NCBI RefSeq assembly: GCF_000733475.1
Contig: NZ_JPFK01000005.1
Coordinates: 248,001-312,000, forward strand
Direction: 5' to 3'
DNA length: 64,000 bases
Origin: Mangrovimonas yunxiaonensis
GTDB lineage: Bacteria > Bacteroidota > Bacteroidia > Flavobacteriales > Flavobacteriaceae
Both the position numbers and the translations under genes were made by a program. The notes beneath the pieces are model-generated. The model ran no database searches. It was not told the origin of the DNA and was given only the letters and a program-made list of their open reading frames with translations. Below are positions 1-10,172 of the stretch, piece by piece. How positions within the stretch are numbered: the first letter of the stretch is position 1; each line of letters begins with the position of its first letter.

Positions 1-1409
1 TGCTTAAAGGCAAAATCCTTGTAGTATTTTTTAATGGTTTTCTTTAGGTTATCTTCACCAATAATATAACCCAATTGCGCGATAAACACGGCGCCTTTAC
101 TGTATGCTGAAATGCCATAGGCTTGGTTGTAGTTATACCTATCGGCATGGGTAGATAAGGGTTGTTCCTTACCAGATTTAGCCAAATATGCATAATTTCT
201 GTATGCGCTTGCATGCGGGTTTTCTGCATTTTGCCCCATAATCTCGTTCATGGCCAAGTCCGAAATGTAACTTGTAAAACCTTCGTCCATCCACTCGTGT
301 TTGCTTTCGTTGGTAGCCAGTATAAACTGAAACCATTTGTGGGCCAGCTCGTGGGCCGTTACACCAACCAAGCTACCAAACTTGCGTTGTCCTGTAATTA
401 AGGTGCACATGGCATACTCCATACCGCCATCTCCTCCTTGAATAACCGAATATTGCTCGTAAGGGTATTGCCCAATATGGGTGCTAAAATATTCCATAAG
501 TTCAACCGTTTTTGGTTGCAGCCTTTTCCAGTTGTCCAAATAGGTTGGGTCTAGATCTTTTTTGTAATAGAAATGCAGCATCGGGCCGTTTGGCACCTGC
601 ATGGTATCGTGAATAAAATCGGGATCGGCACCCCAGGTAAAATCGTGTACTTTTGGAGCTTTAAAGGTTAGGGTTTTTTTATTGCCGTTAACTTTGGGCT
701 CGCCTTGAAGGTAACCAGTTCCGCCAACAACGTAATTTTTATCGATGGTTAAATTCACTTCAAAATCGCCCCATACGCCATGAAATTCTCTTCCTATATA
801 AGGGTCTGCATGCCAGCCTTCAAAATCATATTCGGCCATTTTAGGGTACCATTGGCTCATGGACAGTGCTACGCCTTCTTTACTATTCCTTCCAGAACGA
901 CGAATTTGTACAGGTACTTGGGCATCAAAATCCATGGTAAAGGTTACCGATTCTCCAGGTTGGATGGCTTTGTCCAATTCAACCTCTAAAACAGTTCCTA
1001 CCGTTTCATGAGATAGGGTTGCCCCGTTTTGTTTTAACGAATTTACATTTATATAGCCTATTTCATTGGGTTTAAGTTTGCTTATTCTATCGCCAACCCT
1101 AGCGTCTGGATCGGGAATGGTTCTAGAGCGAACATCCATTTCGCTACCCGGTTGAAAGGCGTTAAAATACAAGTGATAAAACACCTTGTTTAACACATCG
1201 GGCGAATTGTTGGTATACACCAAGGTTTGGTTTCCGTGGTATTGATAGGTGGTCACATCCATATCAATATCCATTTTGTAATCTACGTGTTGTTGCCAGT
1301 ATCCAGAAGTTTGCTGCTCTTTAGACTGCTCTTGGGTTACAACGCCTTTGGTGTTTCCGCAGGACAATAAAACACCGGCAATTAGTAGGGTTAAAGAAAT
1401 TCGTTTCAT
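1..1409 (-). CDS. M1 family metallopeptidase lipoprotein (C-terminus beyond window)
   Basis: Zinc aminopeptidase of the M1 (gluzincin) family, probably exported and lipid-anchored. About 469 codons are present and the frame runs off the left edge. The N-terminus MKRISLTLLIAGVLLSCGNT is a lipoprotein signal with lipobox LLSC. Translation shows GGDGGMEYAM, the family's GxMEN-like substrate loop, followed by HELAH, then 18 residues, then the second zinc-ligand Glu in WMDEGFT. That is the HExxH-x18-E signature. The start ATG is the first codon of the signal peptide, only 19 nt after the hairpin that ends the upstream subtilase gene. It lies on the same strand as that subtilase. Family assignment is secure; the substrate is unknown. 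Confidence 0.93.
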   Translation of the reverse strand, partial: MKRISLTLLIAGVLLSCGNTKGVVTQEQSKEQQTSGYWQQHVDYKMDIDMDVTTYQYHGNQTLVYTNNSPDVLNKVFYHLYFNAFQPGSEMDVRSRTIPDPDARVGDRISKLKPNEIGYINVNSLKQNGATLSHETVGTVLEVELDKAIQPGESVTFTMDFDAQVPVQIRRSGRNSKEGVALSMSQWYPKMAEYDFEGWHADPYIGREFHGVWGDFEVNLTIDKNYVVGGTGYLQGEPKVNGNKKTLTFKAPKVHDFTWGADPDFIHDTMQVPNGPMLHFYYKKDLDPTYLDNWKRLQPKTVELMEYFSTHIGQYPYEQYSVIQGGDGGMEYAMCTLITGQRKFGSLVGVTAHELAHKWFQFILATNESKHEWMDEGFTSYISDLAMNEIMGQNAENPHASAYRNYAYLAKSGKEQPLSTHADRYNYNQAYGISAYSKGAVFIAQLGYIIGEDNLKKTIKKYYKDFAFK

Positions 1410-1428
1410 GGAAAGGTAATGTTTAAAT

Positions 1429-1463
1429 AAAAAAGCTACACGATATTGGCATGTAGCTTTTTT
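1429..1463 (-). terminator. Intrinsic terminator after the subtilase gene
   Basis: Perfect 12-bp inverted repeat, AAAAAAGCTACA / TGTAGCTTTTTT, with an 11-nt loop. It lies 15 nt after the subtilase stop and carries a T-run on the minus strand. It ends only 19 nt before the M1 peptidase start codon. Confidence 0.85.
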
Positions 1464-1477
1464 ATATAGGTTTTTAA

Positions 1478-3085
1478 TTATAATTGGCTAGCAAGAATAA
1501 GGGCGTTGTAAGCATTGGCTATTTTAGCAGATTTGCTTAAATCTCCAATAGGCTTAACGTTATTAGCATCGCCACCTACCACAACTTGTGTGTTTAGGGC
1601 TAATCCAGAGTCTAAAATAACTTGCTTTACTTGTGCTGCTGTTAATTTAGGGTAATAAGAACGTATTAAGGCTGCAATACCGGCAACTCCTGGGGCTGCC
1701 ATAGAGGTACCGCCTTTGGTGTCGTATTCGTTTTCTGGTGTGGTTGAATATACTTTGGCTCCTGGAGCAAAAATATCAACATTAATCTTGCCGTAGTTAG
1801 AAAAACCGGCAACCATGGCAGCGCCATACTTTGGTGCCAATGCCCCAACGGTAATAAAGGTGTTAGATACTTCTGGTCCGTTATCTACTTGGTCGTTAGG
1901 GTAACAAGCTTTTTGGTCTAAATCCAAGCCTTCGTTTCCTGCGGCATTAACAAAAACTACATCTTTTTCAGAGGCATAAGCAATGGCATCTCTTACCCAG
2001 TCGCTGTGTGGCGAGTAGTATTTTCCAAAGCTACCATTAATAACTTTTGCGCCGTTATCAACAGCATATCTAATGGCAAGTGCAATATCTTTATCGTACT
2101 CGTCGCCATTAGGTACGGCTCTTAAGCTCATAATTTCTACGTGGTTGGCCACCCCATTGGCGCCTAGCCCATTGTTGCGCTCGGCAGCAATAATACCGGC
2201 AACGTGGGTTCCGTGGCTTTCGCCTTTTTCGCTAGGCATAACATTGCCATTGCCATAACCAACATCGGTTAAGTCGTTTGGATTATCGCCGGTTGTTCTA
2301 CCGTTAAAATCTTTGTTGATGTTGTAGTTTAATTTGTCTGAAAAATACTCAACCCCTTCTTTTACTGTTGAAAGTGCTGCTGCAGTAGAATCGAAACCAT
2401 TGCTGTACATATATTGTAGCATGCCTACCGCTTGGGTTAGGGTTTCGTTGTTTTCGGCTTTGATGTTTTTTACATCTTCTGGCGTATAATCTGCTTTGTT
2501 AAGGTGTTCTGCTACCAGAGCATCGGCATTTTTTAATTGTTGGTAAATTTGCTCGTATTGATTTTTTTGCGCTAGGGTTTTTGTATGCTCTTCGTCGTAC
2601 TCTGCTTTAGCGCGGGCATATTCTGGGTTGCTAGTATCGCCAGACGCTAAAATTCTTACAAACTCTAGTTGTTCGTCGTAGGCATCGCCAAGGAAATTCC
2701 ACCCGTGAATGTCGTCGATATACCCGTTTTTGTCATCGTCTATGCCATTACCAGGAATTTCATCTTCATTAGTCCAAAGAACATCGTTTAGGTCTTCGTG
2801 CTCAATATCGATACCACTGTCTATAACGGCAACAATTACGGTTTCTCCTTTTTTACCTTTAATAATTTCGGCATAGGCTTTATCGACACTCATTCCAGGA
2901 ATGGTATCTGTAACAAGGTCTAAATGCCCCCAGTTTTCCTTTTCGGCTTGGGTTAATTCTGTCACCTTTAAAGGCATGGTATCTACATTCTCTAAAGGTG
3001 TAGACAAAACTTCTGAAGAACCGCCACAGCTAGATAATATAGATGCTGCTACAGCTGAAAACAATACAGGTTTTAATAATCTCAT
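1478..3085 (-). CDS. S8 family (subtilisin-like) serine peptidase lipoprotein
   Basis: Secreted or surface serine protease of 535 aa. It begins with a lipoprotein signal (lipobox SSC, Cys20). The catalytic triad is visible: Asp89 in AVIDSGID, His291 in ESHGTHVAG and Ser461 in GGTSMAAPG, with the oxyanion Asn in AAGNEG near 384. The Asp and His are about 200 residues apart, against roughly 30-60 in classical subtilisins. The extra stretch (about residues 135-275) is charged and probably helical. An acidic DDDKNGYIDD motif right after the Asp block resembles the calcium-type loop of bacteroidetal S8 enzymes. It starts 14 bp after the MBL-fold gene, so the two are probably co-transcribed. The substrate is unknown. 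Confidence 0.95.
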   Translation of the reverse strand: MRLLKPVLFSAVAASILSSCGGSSEVLSTPLENVDTMPLKVTELTQAEKENWGHLDLVTDTIPGMSVDKAYAEIIKGKKGETVIVAVIDSGIDIEHEDLNDVLWTNEDEIPGNGIDDDKNGYIDDIHGWNFLGDAYDEQLEFVRILASGDTSNPEYARAKAEYDEEHTKTLAQKNQYEQIYQQLKNADALVAEHLNKADYTPEDVKNIKAENNETLTQAVGMLQYMYSNGFDSTAAALSTVKEGVEYFSDKLNYNINKDFNGRTTGDNPNDLTDVGYGNGNVMPSEKGESHGTHVAGIIAAERNNGLGANGVANHVEIMSLRAVPNGDEYDKDIALAIRYAVDNGAKVINGSFGKYYSPHSDWVRDAIAYASEKDVVFVNAAGNEGLDLDQKACYPNDQVDNGPEVSNTFITVGALAPKYGAAMVAGFSNYGKINVDIFAPGAKVYSTTPENEYDTKGGTSMAAPGVAGIAALIRSYYPKLTAAQVKQVILDSGLALNTQVVVGGDANNVKPIGDLSKSAKIANAYNALILASQL

Positions 3086-3099
3086 TTTAAAAATTTATG

Positions 3100-3960
3100 T
3101 TAGTTAAAAATATCATCACACGTAAAAATCTCGTTTAATCGCACGCCTTTTTCAGTATGTTTTACCGTGATGATTTCATGATGTGCGTCGTGCTCTAAAA
3201 ATAAATAATAGTTGTTGTCTGCGGCTAGATTAAGAAAGGTTTCTTTTTCGTCAAGCGTAAGCAATGGTCTGGTATCGTACCCCATAACGTAAGGAAGCGG
3301 CAAGTGCCCTGCTGTTGGTAACAAATCGGCCATAAAGCAAATGGTTTTTCCTTGGTAGTTAATCATGGGGATCATTTGTTTTTCGGTATGGCCATTGGCG
3401 AAAAAAATATCGAACCCTAGTGCGGTGTTTTTAAGCAGCTTTTGTTCTGGCAAAGCGGTAAATTTAAGCTGTCCAGAAGCCTCCATAGGGAGGATGTTTT
3501 CTTTTAAAAAAGAAGCTTTTTCGCGGTTGTTGGGTTGTGTTGCCCATTGCCAATGGGCGCTATTGCTCCAAAAGTGAGCATTTTTAAAAGCAGGCTCGTA
3601 GCCGGTTCTGTCTTTGTTCCACTGTATGCTACCGCCACAATGGTCAAAATGCAGATGGGTCATGAATACATCGGTAATATCATCTCTATGAAAGCCGTAT
3701 TTTTTTAAGGATTTATCTATCGAGTCGTCGCCCCAAAGGTAATAGTAGCCAAAAAACTTATCGTTTTGTTTGTCTCCCATTCCCGTATCTATAAGGATTA
3801 AGCGGTTGTTGTCCTCAATTAACAGGCAACGCGCTGCAATATCAATCATGTTATTGGAGTCGGCCGGATTGGTTTTATGCCAAAGCGATTTTGGAACCAC
3901 ACCAAACATGGCGCCACCATCTAATTTAAAATTTCCAGCTTCAATAGGATATAGTTTCAT
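3100..3960 (-). CDS. MBL-fold metallo-hydrolase
   Basis: Cytoplasmic metallo-beta-lactamase-fold hydrolase, 286 aa, with no signal peptide. The dinuclear zinc motif THLHFDHCGG (HxHxDH) is near residues 113-122. The later ligands fit ANGHTEKQM (His) and FMADLLP (Asp), and the C-terminal His fits LEHDAHHE. The overall layout resembles the lactonase-like branch of the superfamily (AttM/AidC-like), but many members of that branch are uncharacterised and I would not claim quorum quenching. It is first in a probable two-gene unit with the S8 protease. The 134-bp gap to the divergent DUF202 gene should hold promoters for both directions. Confidence 0.9.
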   Translation of the reverse strand: MKLYPIEAGNFKLDGGAMFGVVPKSLWHKTNPADSNNMIDIAARCLLIEDNNRLILIDTGMGDKQNDKFFGYYYLWGDDSIDKSLKKYGFHRDDITDVFMTHLHFDHCGGSIQWNKDRTGYEPAFKNAHFWSNSAHWQWATQPNNREKASFLKENILPMEASGQLKFTALPEQKLLKNTALGFDIFFANGHTEKQMIPMINYQGKTICFMADLLPTAGHLPLPYVMGYDTRPLLTLDEKETFLNLAADNNYYLFLEHDAHHEIITVKHTEKGVRLNEIFTCDDIFN

Positions 3961-4094
3961 AAAGAGTACACTTTAAGCTGTGCAAATTAACAAATACGTA
4001 CAACTTTTTTTCTGTAAACTTAGATTATTGAGAATTATTTAACAATTTTAAGGTTTTTACTTTGAGATGCTTAATGGTTTGAAACTATTATAAA

Positions 4095-4484
4095 ATGCGT
4101 TATTTTTATGAAAAACATACCACCATGAAAAACGTTGTGAACCAGCCGTTAAAGATTAAAAAAATGAAACTGCTTAGGTTTGGCCGTGATTTTAAACCAG
4201 ATGAAGAGGTTATATTAAGGGATTATTTGGCGATAGAACGCACCCGTTTGGCAAACGAACGCACCCTGCTGTCCTATGTTAGATCGTCGCTGTATTTGTT
4301 GTTGGGGGGAATTGCTTTTTTTCAGTTAAAGAACTTTCCAGATTTTAGATATCTAGCCATGGCATCGCTGGTTTTTAGTGCCATTTTTTTTGTTGTGGGC
4401 ATTTATAGGTTTATGCTTTTAAAGAAAAGCCTTAAACGGTTATACTACATGTCTGAAGGGAAAGACAACACAAACAGAACGTAA
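4095..4484 (+). CDS. DUF202 family small membrane protein
   Basis: The central motif IERTRLANERTLLSYVRSSL is the hallmark of DUF202 (YidH-like) proteins, followed by two hydrophobic segments (about residues 65-80 and 88-110 of 129). It is an inner-membrane protein of unknown function. The first ATG is used here; ATGs at 4125 and 4164 are alternatives. The one at 4164 (MKLLRFGRDF) begins closest to the conserved domain, so the N-terminal 23 residues may be untranslated. It lies 11 bp upstream of the SLC13 permease and is likely in the same operon. Confidence 0.85.
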   Translation: MRYFYEKHTTMKNVVNQPLKIKKMKLLRFGRDFKPDEEVILRDYLAIERTRLANERTLLSYVRSSLYLLLGGIAFFQLKNFPDFRYLAMASLVFSAIFFVVGIYRFMLLKKSLKRLYYMSEGKDNTNRT

Positions 4485-4495
4485 TTTTTTTGGGT

Positions 4496-6274
4496 ATGAG
4501 CACCGAACTTATAATAACGTTTTCCATTATTGTTATTGGGGTTATTCTTTTTGTTAGGGATTACTTTAGTATCGATACGACTTCCATCATCATTATGGCG
4601 TTATTTATTGTTACGGGCATACTATCTCCCGAAGAAGGCTTTTCGGGCTTTAACCATCCGGCGACCATAACCTTAGGATGTATTTTTGTAATTAGTGGTG
4701 GCATTTTCAACTCGGGTATTTTAGATGGGTTAAGCTATAAAATCATTAAACTCGCCAAGGTAAACTACATCATGGCCTTGGTAGTTTTTTGCAGCATTTC
4801 CAGTTTGTTTTCGGCCTTTATAAACGATACAGCAGTGGTGGCCTTACTGCTTCCCATTGCCCTAACGGTTTGTAGGGAAACCAACATAAAACCCAGCATG
4901 TTGCTTATGCCCATTTCGTTTGCAGCTTTGTTTGGAGGCACATGCACGCTTATAGGCACCTCAACAAACATTTTAATTAGTAGTTACGCCAAGGCGTATG
5001 GCGTGCCGGCCTTTGGAATGTTCGAGTTTAGTGCAGCAGCCTTATGCCTAATGGTAGTTGGGTTTGTTTATATGTTTTTGGTGGCCCCGTTTTTGTTGCC
5101 TAAAAAAGAAACAACAACCGAAGCACTTACCCAAAAAGCCGAAAAGTATATTACAGAAATAGAAGTCGATACGACAAGTCCGGAAATAGGACGCCCCGTA
5201 GAAAGTACGAAGCTTGTAAAAGACTTTAATGTTAACATACTGGCCATTTTAAGAAACGGCGAACTAAACCACCAATTTTTGCCCAATATGAAAATCATGG
5301 CAGGCGATATATTAAAAATTATGGCACCGCCAGCCGCCTTAAATCGGTTGTTGGGTGTAAAAGGCTATAAGGTTAGTGGAAGCAGACGTATGAAAGCTGC
5401 CGAGCAACAAACAAATGCCCATAATGTGTACGAGGTTATTATTCCCTTTGGCTCCGAGCTTTCTGGGAAATCGCTAAAGGACATGAATTTTAAACAGCAG
5501 TTTAAATGTGTGGTGGTTGCTATTAGGCAGCGCGGTGAGATTGTGTACAACAAACTATCAAATACCATACTACAAGAAGGTGATATGCTTTTGTTGTTGG
5601 GGCAAAACGAAGAAATCGATTATTTAGAGGAAAACCAATTGGTTATTAAGTTGTCCGAATACACTAAAAAGAAAACCAATTACCGCAAGGCTATTCCAGC
5701 CATTTTAATAGGAATAGGCGTTATACTGGCAGCAACCTTTAATCTAACGTCAATTTTAATAAGTGCCATGATTGGGGCCTTATTAATGATTATGACAAGA
5801 ACCCTAGAACCCATAGAAGCCTATAAAGCGGTAGAGTGGAAAGTTATTTTTATGATGGCGGGAGTTCTTTCAATGGGAACGGCTTTAGAAAAAACAGGAG
5901 GGGCCTTGCAGATTGCCGATTTTATTAAAGCAACTTTGGGGCAGTACGATGCCCAAATAACCCTAAGTATTTTGTTTTTAGCCACGGTTATTTTTACCAA
6001 CCTTATTTCTAGCAAGGCCACGGCTGCTTTAATGACCCCCATTGTTATTAGTCTAGCTGCAGCCATGGAGGTTAATTCCAGACCTTTTTTAATTGCCGTT
6101 ATGTTTGCTTGCTCACTAACCTTTATGACCCCCATGAGCTACCCCACAAACACGATGGTTTATGGCCCCGGAAACTACAAATTCAACGATTTTTTAAAAT
6201 TTGGCGGACCTTTAAACCTGATAATTTGGTTGGCAGCATCGGTGGTAATTCCTTATTTTTTCCCGTTTAAATAG
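4496..6274 (+). CDS. SLC13 family permease with two RCK_C (TrkA-C) domains
   Basis: Inner-membrane sodium- or proton-coupled anion transporter of the divalent anion/ArsB-like superfamily, 592 aa. Hydrophobic helices occupy about residues 1-200 and 385-590. Between them lie two TrkA-C-type regulatory domains (about 225-290 and 305-385), recognisable from patterns such as ILAILRNGELN...MAGDILKIM and FKCVVVAIRQRGEIV...LQEGDMLLLLG. The GTSTN motif after the fourth helix is typical of SLC13 substrate sites (SNT-like). The ATG at 4496 is preferred to an in-frame TTG two codons upstream. The substrate (sulfate, dicarboxylate or other) cannot be read from sequence. Confidence 0.92.
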   Translation: MSTELIITFSIIVIGVILFVRDYFSIDTTSIIIMALFIVTGILSPEEGFSGFNHPATITLGCIFVISGGIFNSGILDGLSYKIIKLAKVNYIMALVVFCSISSLFSAFINDTAVVALLLPIALTVCRETNIKPSMLLMPISFAALFGGTCTLIGTSTNILISSYAKAYGVPAFGMFEFSAAALCLMVVGFVYMFLVAPFLLPKKETTTEALTQKAEKYITEIEVDTTSPEIGRPVESTKLVKDFNVNILAILRNGELNHQFLPNMKIMAGDILKIMAPPAALNRLLGVKGYKVSGSRRMKAAEQQTNAHNVYEVIIPFGSELSGKSLKDMNFKQQFKCVVVAIRQRGEIVYNKLSNTILQEGDMLLLLGQNEEIDYLEENQLVIKLSEYTKKKTNYRKAIPAILIGIGVILAATFNLTSILISAMIGALLMIMTRTLEPIEAYKAVEWKVIFMMAGVLSMGTALEKTGGALQIADFIKATLGQYDAQITLSILFLATVIFTNLISSKATAALMTPIVISLAAAMEVNSRPFLIAVMFACSLTFMTPMSYPTNTMVYGPGNYKFNDFLKFGGPLNLIIWLAASVVIPYFFPFK

Positions 6275-6377
6275 CTTGGGTTGCGCCTTTACAGCTGCTA
6301 AAAAAGCCACGTTTTTTTTTGATGTAACCCCATTTTATAGTAATATTACCGTTGCGGTTAACCCCTTAACTAACTAT

Positions 6378-8231
6378 ATGGTAGAATTAGCAGGAATCAT
6401 TGTTTTAGGCATATTGGCACAATGGGTGGCTTGGCGGTTAAAATTACCAGCCATTTTACCACTAATTTTAATTGGCTTGTTTGTCGGGCCAATTTCCACA
6501 CTGTTTTCCCATGATGGCTCTAAATGGATTGAGCCTGTTTGGAATGGTCAAAAAGGCCTTTTTCCAGGCGATAGCCTATACAACTTTGTTTCGTTGGCCA
6601 TTGGGGTTATCCTGTTTGAAGGTGGCTTAACCTTAAGAAGAAACGAAATCTCTAAAGTGGGGCCTGTTATTTTAAAGCTAATTAGTATAGGCGCCACAGT
6701 AACCTTTATAGGGGCTGCTATAGCCACCTATTACATTACGGGGCTTAATTGGAAAATCTCGTTTTTATTTGCGTCGCTTATTATTGTTACGGGACCAACC
6801 GTAATTGCGCCTATTTTAAGAAACATTCCTTTAAAGAAAGACATTTCTGCCGTACTAAAATGGGAAGGCATATTAATCGATCCCATTGGTGCTCTGGTGG
6901 CTGTTTTGGTTTTCGAGTTTATAAGCATTGGTGACAGCTCCGGTTATACCTTGCAAGCTTTTATGGAGTTTGGCAAGATTTTAATTGTTGGCTTTTCTTT
7001 TGGTACTACGGCGGCATTGGCCTTGTATTTTGCCATTAAAAAGAAACTCATTCCACACTATTTATTAAATGTTGCCGCATTATCGGTTGTTTTATTGGTG
7101 TTTGTAGAATCCGATATTTTTGCCCACGAGTCTGGGTTATTGGCCGTTGTGGTTATGGGCATGGTTTTAGGAAACAGCGATTTGCCTAACCTAAAAGAGC
7201 TTTTGTATTTTAAGGAGTCGCTTAGTGTTCTGTTAATTTCCATCTTGTTTATTTTACTTTCAGCAAACGTAAACCTAGAAGATTTGCTTATTGTTTACAA
7301 CTGGAAAACAGCACTGTTAATGGGGGTAATTATATTTTTACTAAGGCCCATAGGTGTTTTCCTAAGTACGGCAAAATCGGGTTTAAAACTCAACGAAAAG
7401 GTTTTTATAAGTTGGGTAGGGCCTAGAGGTATTGTTGCTGCCGGTATTGCATCGTTATTTGGCACCAAACTGGTTTTAAAGGGCGAACCCTATGCCGAGT
7501 ATATTACCCCATTGGTGTTTACAACAGTGTTGGTAACCGTGCTTTTAAATGCTGCTACAGCGCGCCATTTTGCTAAATGGGTAGGGGTGTATTTAACCAA
7601 AAGCGATGGGATTCTTATGGTTGGCGCCTCTAAAGCCTCGCGCGTCATAGCCAAGTATTTAATGGAGAATAATAGGCATATTGTGCTTATTGATAGTAAT
7701 AAGGACAACATTCTTAAGGCCAAATCTATGGGGCTAGATGCCCTAGAGGCCAACGTTTATTCAGAAGATTTATCTAACGATATTGAATTGAGTGATATAG
7801 GGTATTTAATGGCCTTTACTGGTAGCGATCAAATTAACAAGTATGCGATTAAACGCTTTAAAACCCATTTGGGAGAATCTGGGTCGTACAGGCTTGTTTC
7901 TTCAGATGAAATACGAAACAACGACATCGAGTTTGAAGATAAGGAAACCATATTTTCGACCAAAGACGATTACATTAACTTTAGCGAAGCGGCTAGGGAT
8001 TTTCCTTTTGTTAACGAGTTGGTTGTAAATACCAAAGAGGCTTTTCTTAAGAAGATAGACATTTTAAACAACGAGCAGAAATCTATTCCGTTGTTTATAA
8101 AAGACACCTCGGGAGAACTGCACATTATATGCTCGTTGCCCGAGGCGTTTGCTTTTGAAAAAGGCTTTAAACTGGTTTATCTAGGAAAGCCTGTCGACGA
8201 CTTTGAAAAAGACGACAGAATCGTCGCTTAA
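6378..8231 (+). CDS. CPA-type cation:proton antiporter with C-terminal TrkA-N-like domain
   Basis: Monovalent cation/proton antiporter (NhaP/KefB-like), 617 aa. The membrane part (about residues 1-395) shows GPTVIAPIL and the charged signature of antiporter TM5-6, [10 protein letters not shown]. The cytosolic C-terminus starts [17 protein letters not shown], a Rossmann GxGxxG-like TrkA-N/RCK fold, and continues to [11 protein letters not shown]. The frame is open upstream to a TTG at 6276, but the ATG at 6378 opens directly on the first membrane helix and is the likely start. It follows the SLC13 permease by about 100 bp, and its stop overlaps the convergent lepA stop by 4 bp. The role is ion or pH homeostasis (family knowledge). 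Confidence 0.93.
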   Translation: MVELAGIIVLGILAQWVAWRLKLPAILPLILIGLFVGPISTLFSHDGSKWIEPVWNGQKGLFPGDSLYNFVSLAIGVILFEGGLTLRRNEISKVGPVILKLISIGATVTFIGAAIATYYITGLNWKISFLFASLIIVTGPTVIAPILRNIPLKKDISAVLKWEGILIDPIGALVAVLVFEFISIGDSSGYTLQAFMEFGKILIVGFSFGTTAALALYFAIKKKLIPHYLLNVAALSVVLLVFVESDIFAHESGLLAVVVMGMVLGNSDLPNLKELLYFKESLSVLLISILFILLSANVNLEDLLIVYNWKTALLMGVIIFLLRPIGVFLSTAKSGLKLNEKVFISWVGPRGIVAAGIASLFGTKLVLKGEPYAEYITPLVFTTVLVTVLLNAATARHFAKWVGVYLTKSDGILMVGASKASRVIAKYLMENNRHIVLIDSNKDNILKAKSMGLDALEANVYSEDLSNDIELSDIGYLMAFTGSDQINKYAIKRFKTHLGESGSYRLVSSDEIRNNDIEFEDKETIFSTKDDYINFSEAARDFPFVNELVVNTKEAFLKKIDILNNEQKSIPLFIKDTSGELHIICSLPEAFAFEKGFKLVYLGKPVDDFEKDDRIVA

Positions 8232-10024
8232 TCGTTAAGTTTTAAAACGGCCATAAAGGCTTGTTGTGGAATTTCAACATTCCCAACTTGACGCATTTTC
8301 TTTTTACCTTTTTTCTGCTTTTCAAGAAGCTTACGTTTTCTGGAAATATCACCGCCGTAACATTTGGCAGTTACATCCTTACGCAACGCTTTTATCGTTT
8401 CACGAGCAATAATTTTTGCGCCAATGGCGGCCTGAATAGGAATGTCAAACTGCTGTCTTGGTATTAACTCACGTAACTTTTCTGTTATCTTTTTTCCAAT
8501 GGTATAGGCATTATCAGCATGTATTAATGCCGAAAGCGCATCAACGGGTTGCGAATTCAAAAGAATATCGACACGAACTAATTTTGACGTTTTCATACCA
8601 ATTGGCGAATAATCAAAAGAAGCATAACCTTTAGAAACCGTTTTTAACCGATCATAGAAATCAAATACAATTTCAGCCAATGGCATATCAAAAGATAGTT
8701 CAACACGTTCAGTTGTTAAATAGGTTTGATTGGTTATTACACCACGCTTATCAATACACAGCGACATCACGTTGCCAACAAAATCTGCTTTTGTAATAAT
8801 GGTGGCTTTTATAAAGGGTTCTTCAACACGATTTAAGGTTGAAGGTTCTGGTAAATCACTAGGATTATTTACGATAATAACATCATCGGGATGTTTATTG
8901 GTAAAGGCGTGATACGATACGTTAGGAACGGTGGTAATAACCGTCATATCAAACTCACGTTCTAAACGCTCTTGAATGATTTCTAGGTGGAGCATGCCCA
9001 AGAACCCGCAACGAAAACCAAAGCCTAGTGCGGCAGAACTTTCAGGTTGAAAGACCAACGAGGCATCGTTTAATTGCAATTTTTCCATAGAGGCTCTTAA
9101 GTCCTCATAATCTTCAGTGTCTACAGGGTAAATCCCGGCAAAAACCATGGGTTTTACATCCTCAAACCCACTAATGGCATTTTTAGTAGGGTTTTTGGCA
9201 TCGGTTATGGTGTCACCAACCTTTACTTCTTTAGCTTCTTTTATGCCTGTGATTAAATAACCTACATCTCCTGCCTTAATTTCTTGCTTTGGAAGCTGTT
9301 TTAATTTGAGCGTCCCAACTTCATCGGCAAAATAGTTTTTATCGGTGGCGATAAACTTAATGTTTTGCCCTTTTGTGATTTTCCCGTTTATAACCCTAAA
9401 GTAGGTTTCAACACCGCGGAAAGGGTTGTAAACCGAATCGAAAATTAAAGCTTGAAGCGGCTCATCTACATTCCCTTTTGGTGCTGGAATACGTTCAATG
9501 ATAGCTGTTAAAATAGCTTCAATACCCAAACCAGTTTTGGCACTGGCAGGGATAACTTCGGCAGGGTCGCAACCTAATAGATCAACAATATCATCGGTAA
9601 CTTCTTCGGGGTTGGCACTAGGCAAATCCACCTTGTTTAGTACAGGAATAATCTCTAAATCGTTCTCTAAAGCTAAGTACAGGTTAGAAATGGTCTGTGC
9701 CTGTATGCTTTGTGCGGCATCTACAATTAATAGCGCACCTTCGCAGGCGGCAATAGATCGTGAAACTTCATAAGAAAAATCGACATGACCAGGCGTATCT
9801 ATTAAGTTTAAAACGTATTGCTCACCATTATGAACGTAATCCATTTGTATGGCATGCGACTTAATGGTAATACCACGTTCGCGCTCCAAATCCATACTAT
9901 CTAATAATTGGTTCTGTTTTTCCCTTTCGGTAACAGATCCCGTAAAATCCAATAATCTATCGGCAAGCGTGCTTTTTCCGTGATCGATGTGTGCAATAAT
10001 GCAAAAATTCCTAATATGCTTCAT
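8228..10024 (-). CDS. lepA: Elongation factor 4 (back-translocating GTPase LepA)
   Basis: Ribosome-associated translational GTPase, 598 aa, the normal length for LepA. G-domain motifs: P-loop AHIDHGKST (residues 11-19), RGITIKSH switch I, DTPGHVDF (76-83) and NKVD (130-133). The LepA-specific C-terminal domain is present, with [18 protein letters not shown] near the end. In Bacteroidota it acts on stalled or mistranslocated ribosomes (family knowledge). The gene is single, with its own upstream region shared with the divergent receptor gene. Confidence 0.98.
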   Translation of the reverse strand: MKHIRNFCIIAHIDHGKSTLADRLLDFTGSVTEREKQNQLLDSMDLERERGITIKSHAIQMDYVHNGEQYVLNLIDTPGHVDFSYEVSRSIAACEGALLIVDAAQSIQAQTISNLYLALENDLEIIPVLNKVDLPSANPEEVTDDIVDLLGCDPAEVIPASAKTGLGIEAILTAIIERIPAPKGNVDEPLQALIFDSVYNPFRGVETYFRVINGKITKGQNIKFIATDKNYFADEVGTLKLKQLPKQEIKAGDVGYLITGIKEAKEVKVGDTITDAKNPTKNAISGFEDVKPMVFAGIYPVDTEDYEDLRASMEKLQLNDASLVFQPESSAALGFGFRCGFLGMLHLEIIQERLEREFDMTVITTVPNVSYHAFTNKHPDDVIIVNNPSDLPEPSTLNRVEEPFIKATIITKADFVGNVMSLCIDKRGVITNQTYLTTERVELSFDMPLAEIVFDFYDRLKTVSKGYASFDYSPIGMKTSKLVRVDILLNSQPVDALSALIHADNAYTIGKKITEKLRELIPRQQFDIPIQAAIGAKIIARETIKALRKDVTAKCYGGDISRKRKLLEKQKKGKKKMRQVGNVEIPQQAFMAVLKLND

Positions 10025-10144
10025 AAGCGCTTTACACTAAATTTAATGCTGCAAATATAGTTGATTTCTCAACGTAAACAGCAATATTGTTAACTTGTTG
10101 ATACACTTACGGTTTTTCCGTAACAAAAAGTTTAAAACAAATAG

Positions 10145-10152
10145 TATATTAG
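10145..10152 (+). promoter_or_regulatory. Candidate -7 box (TATATTAG) for the outer-membrane receptor
   Basis: TATATTAG fits the flavobacterial TAnnTTnG -7 element and lies 20 nt before the TTG proposed as start. No clean -33 TTG is seen at the expected distance, so this is a candidate only. It lies inside the open frame upstream of the gene, which argues against starts before about 10160. Confidence 0.4.
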
Positions 10153-10172
10153 CAGCATTAAACCAAAACAAG

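Noticed and set aside
6276-6377. TTG-started N-terminal extension of the cation:proton antiporter
   Set aside because: The extension is not hydrophobic or family-like; the ATG at 6378 starts exactly at the first helix.
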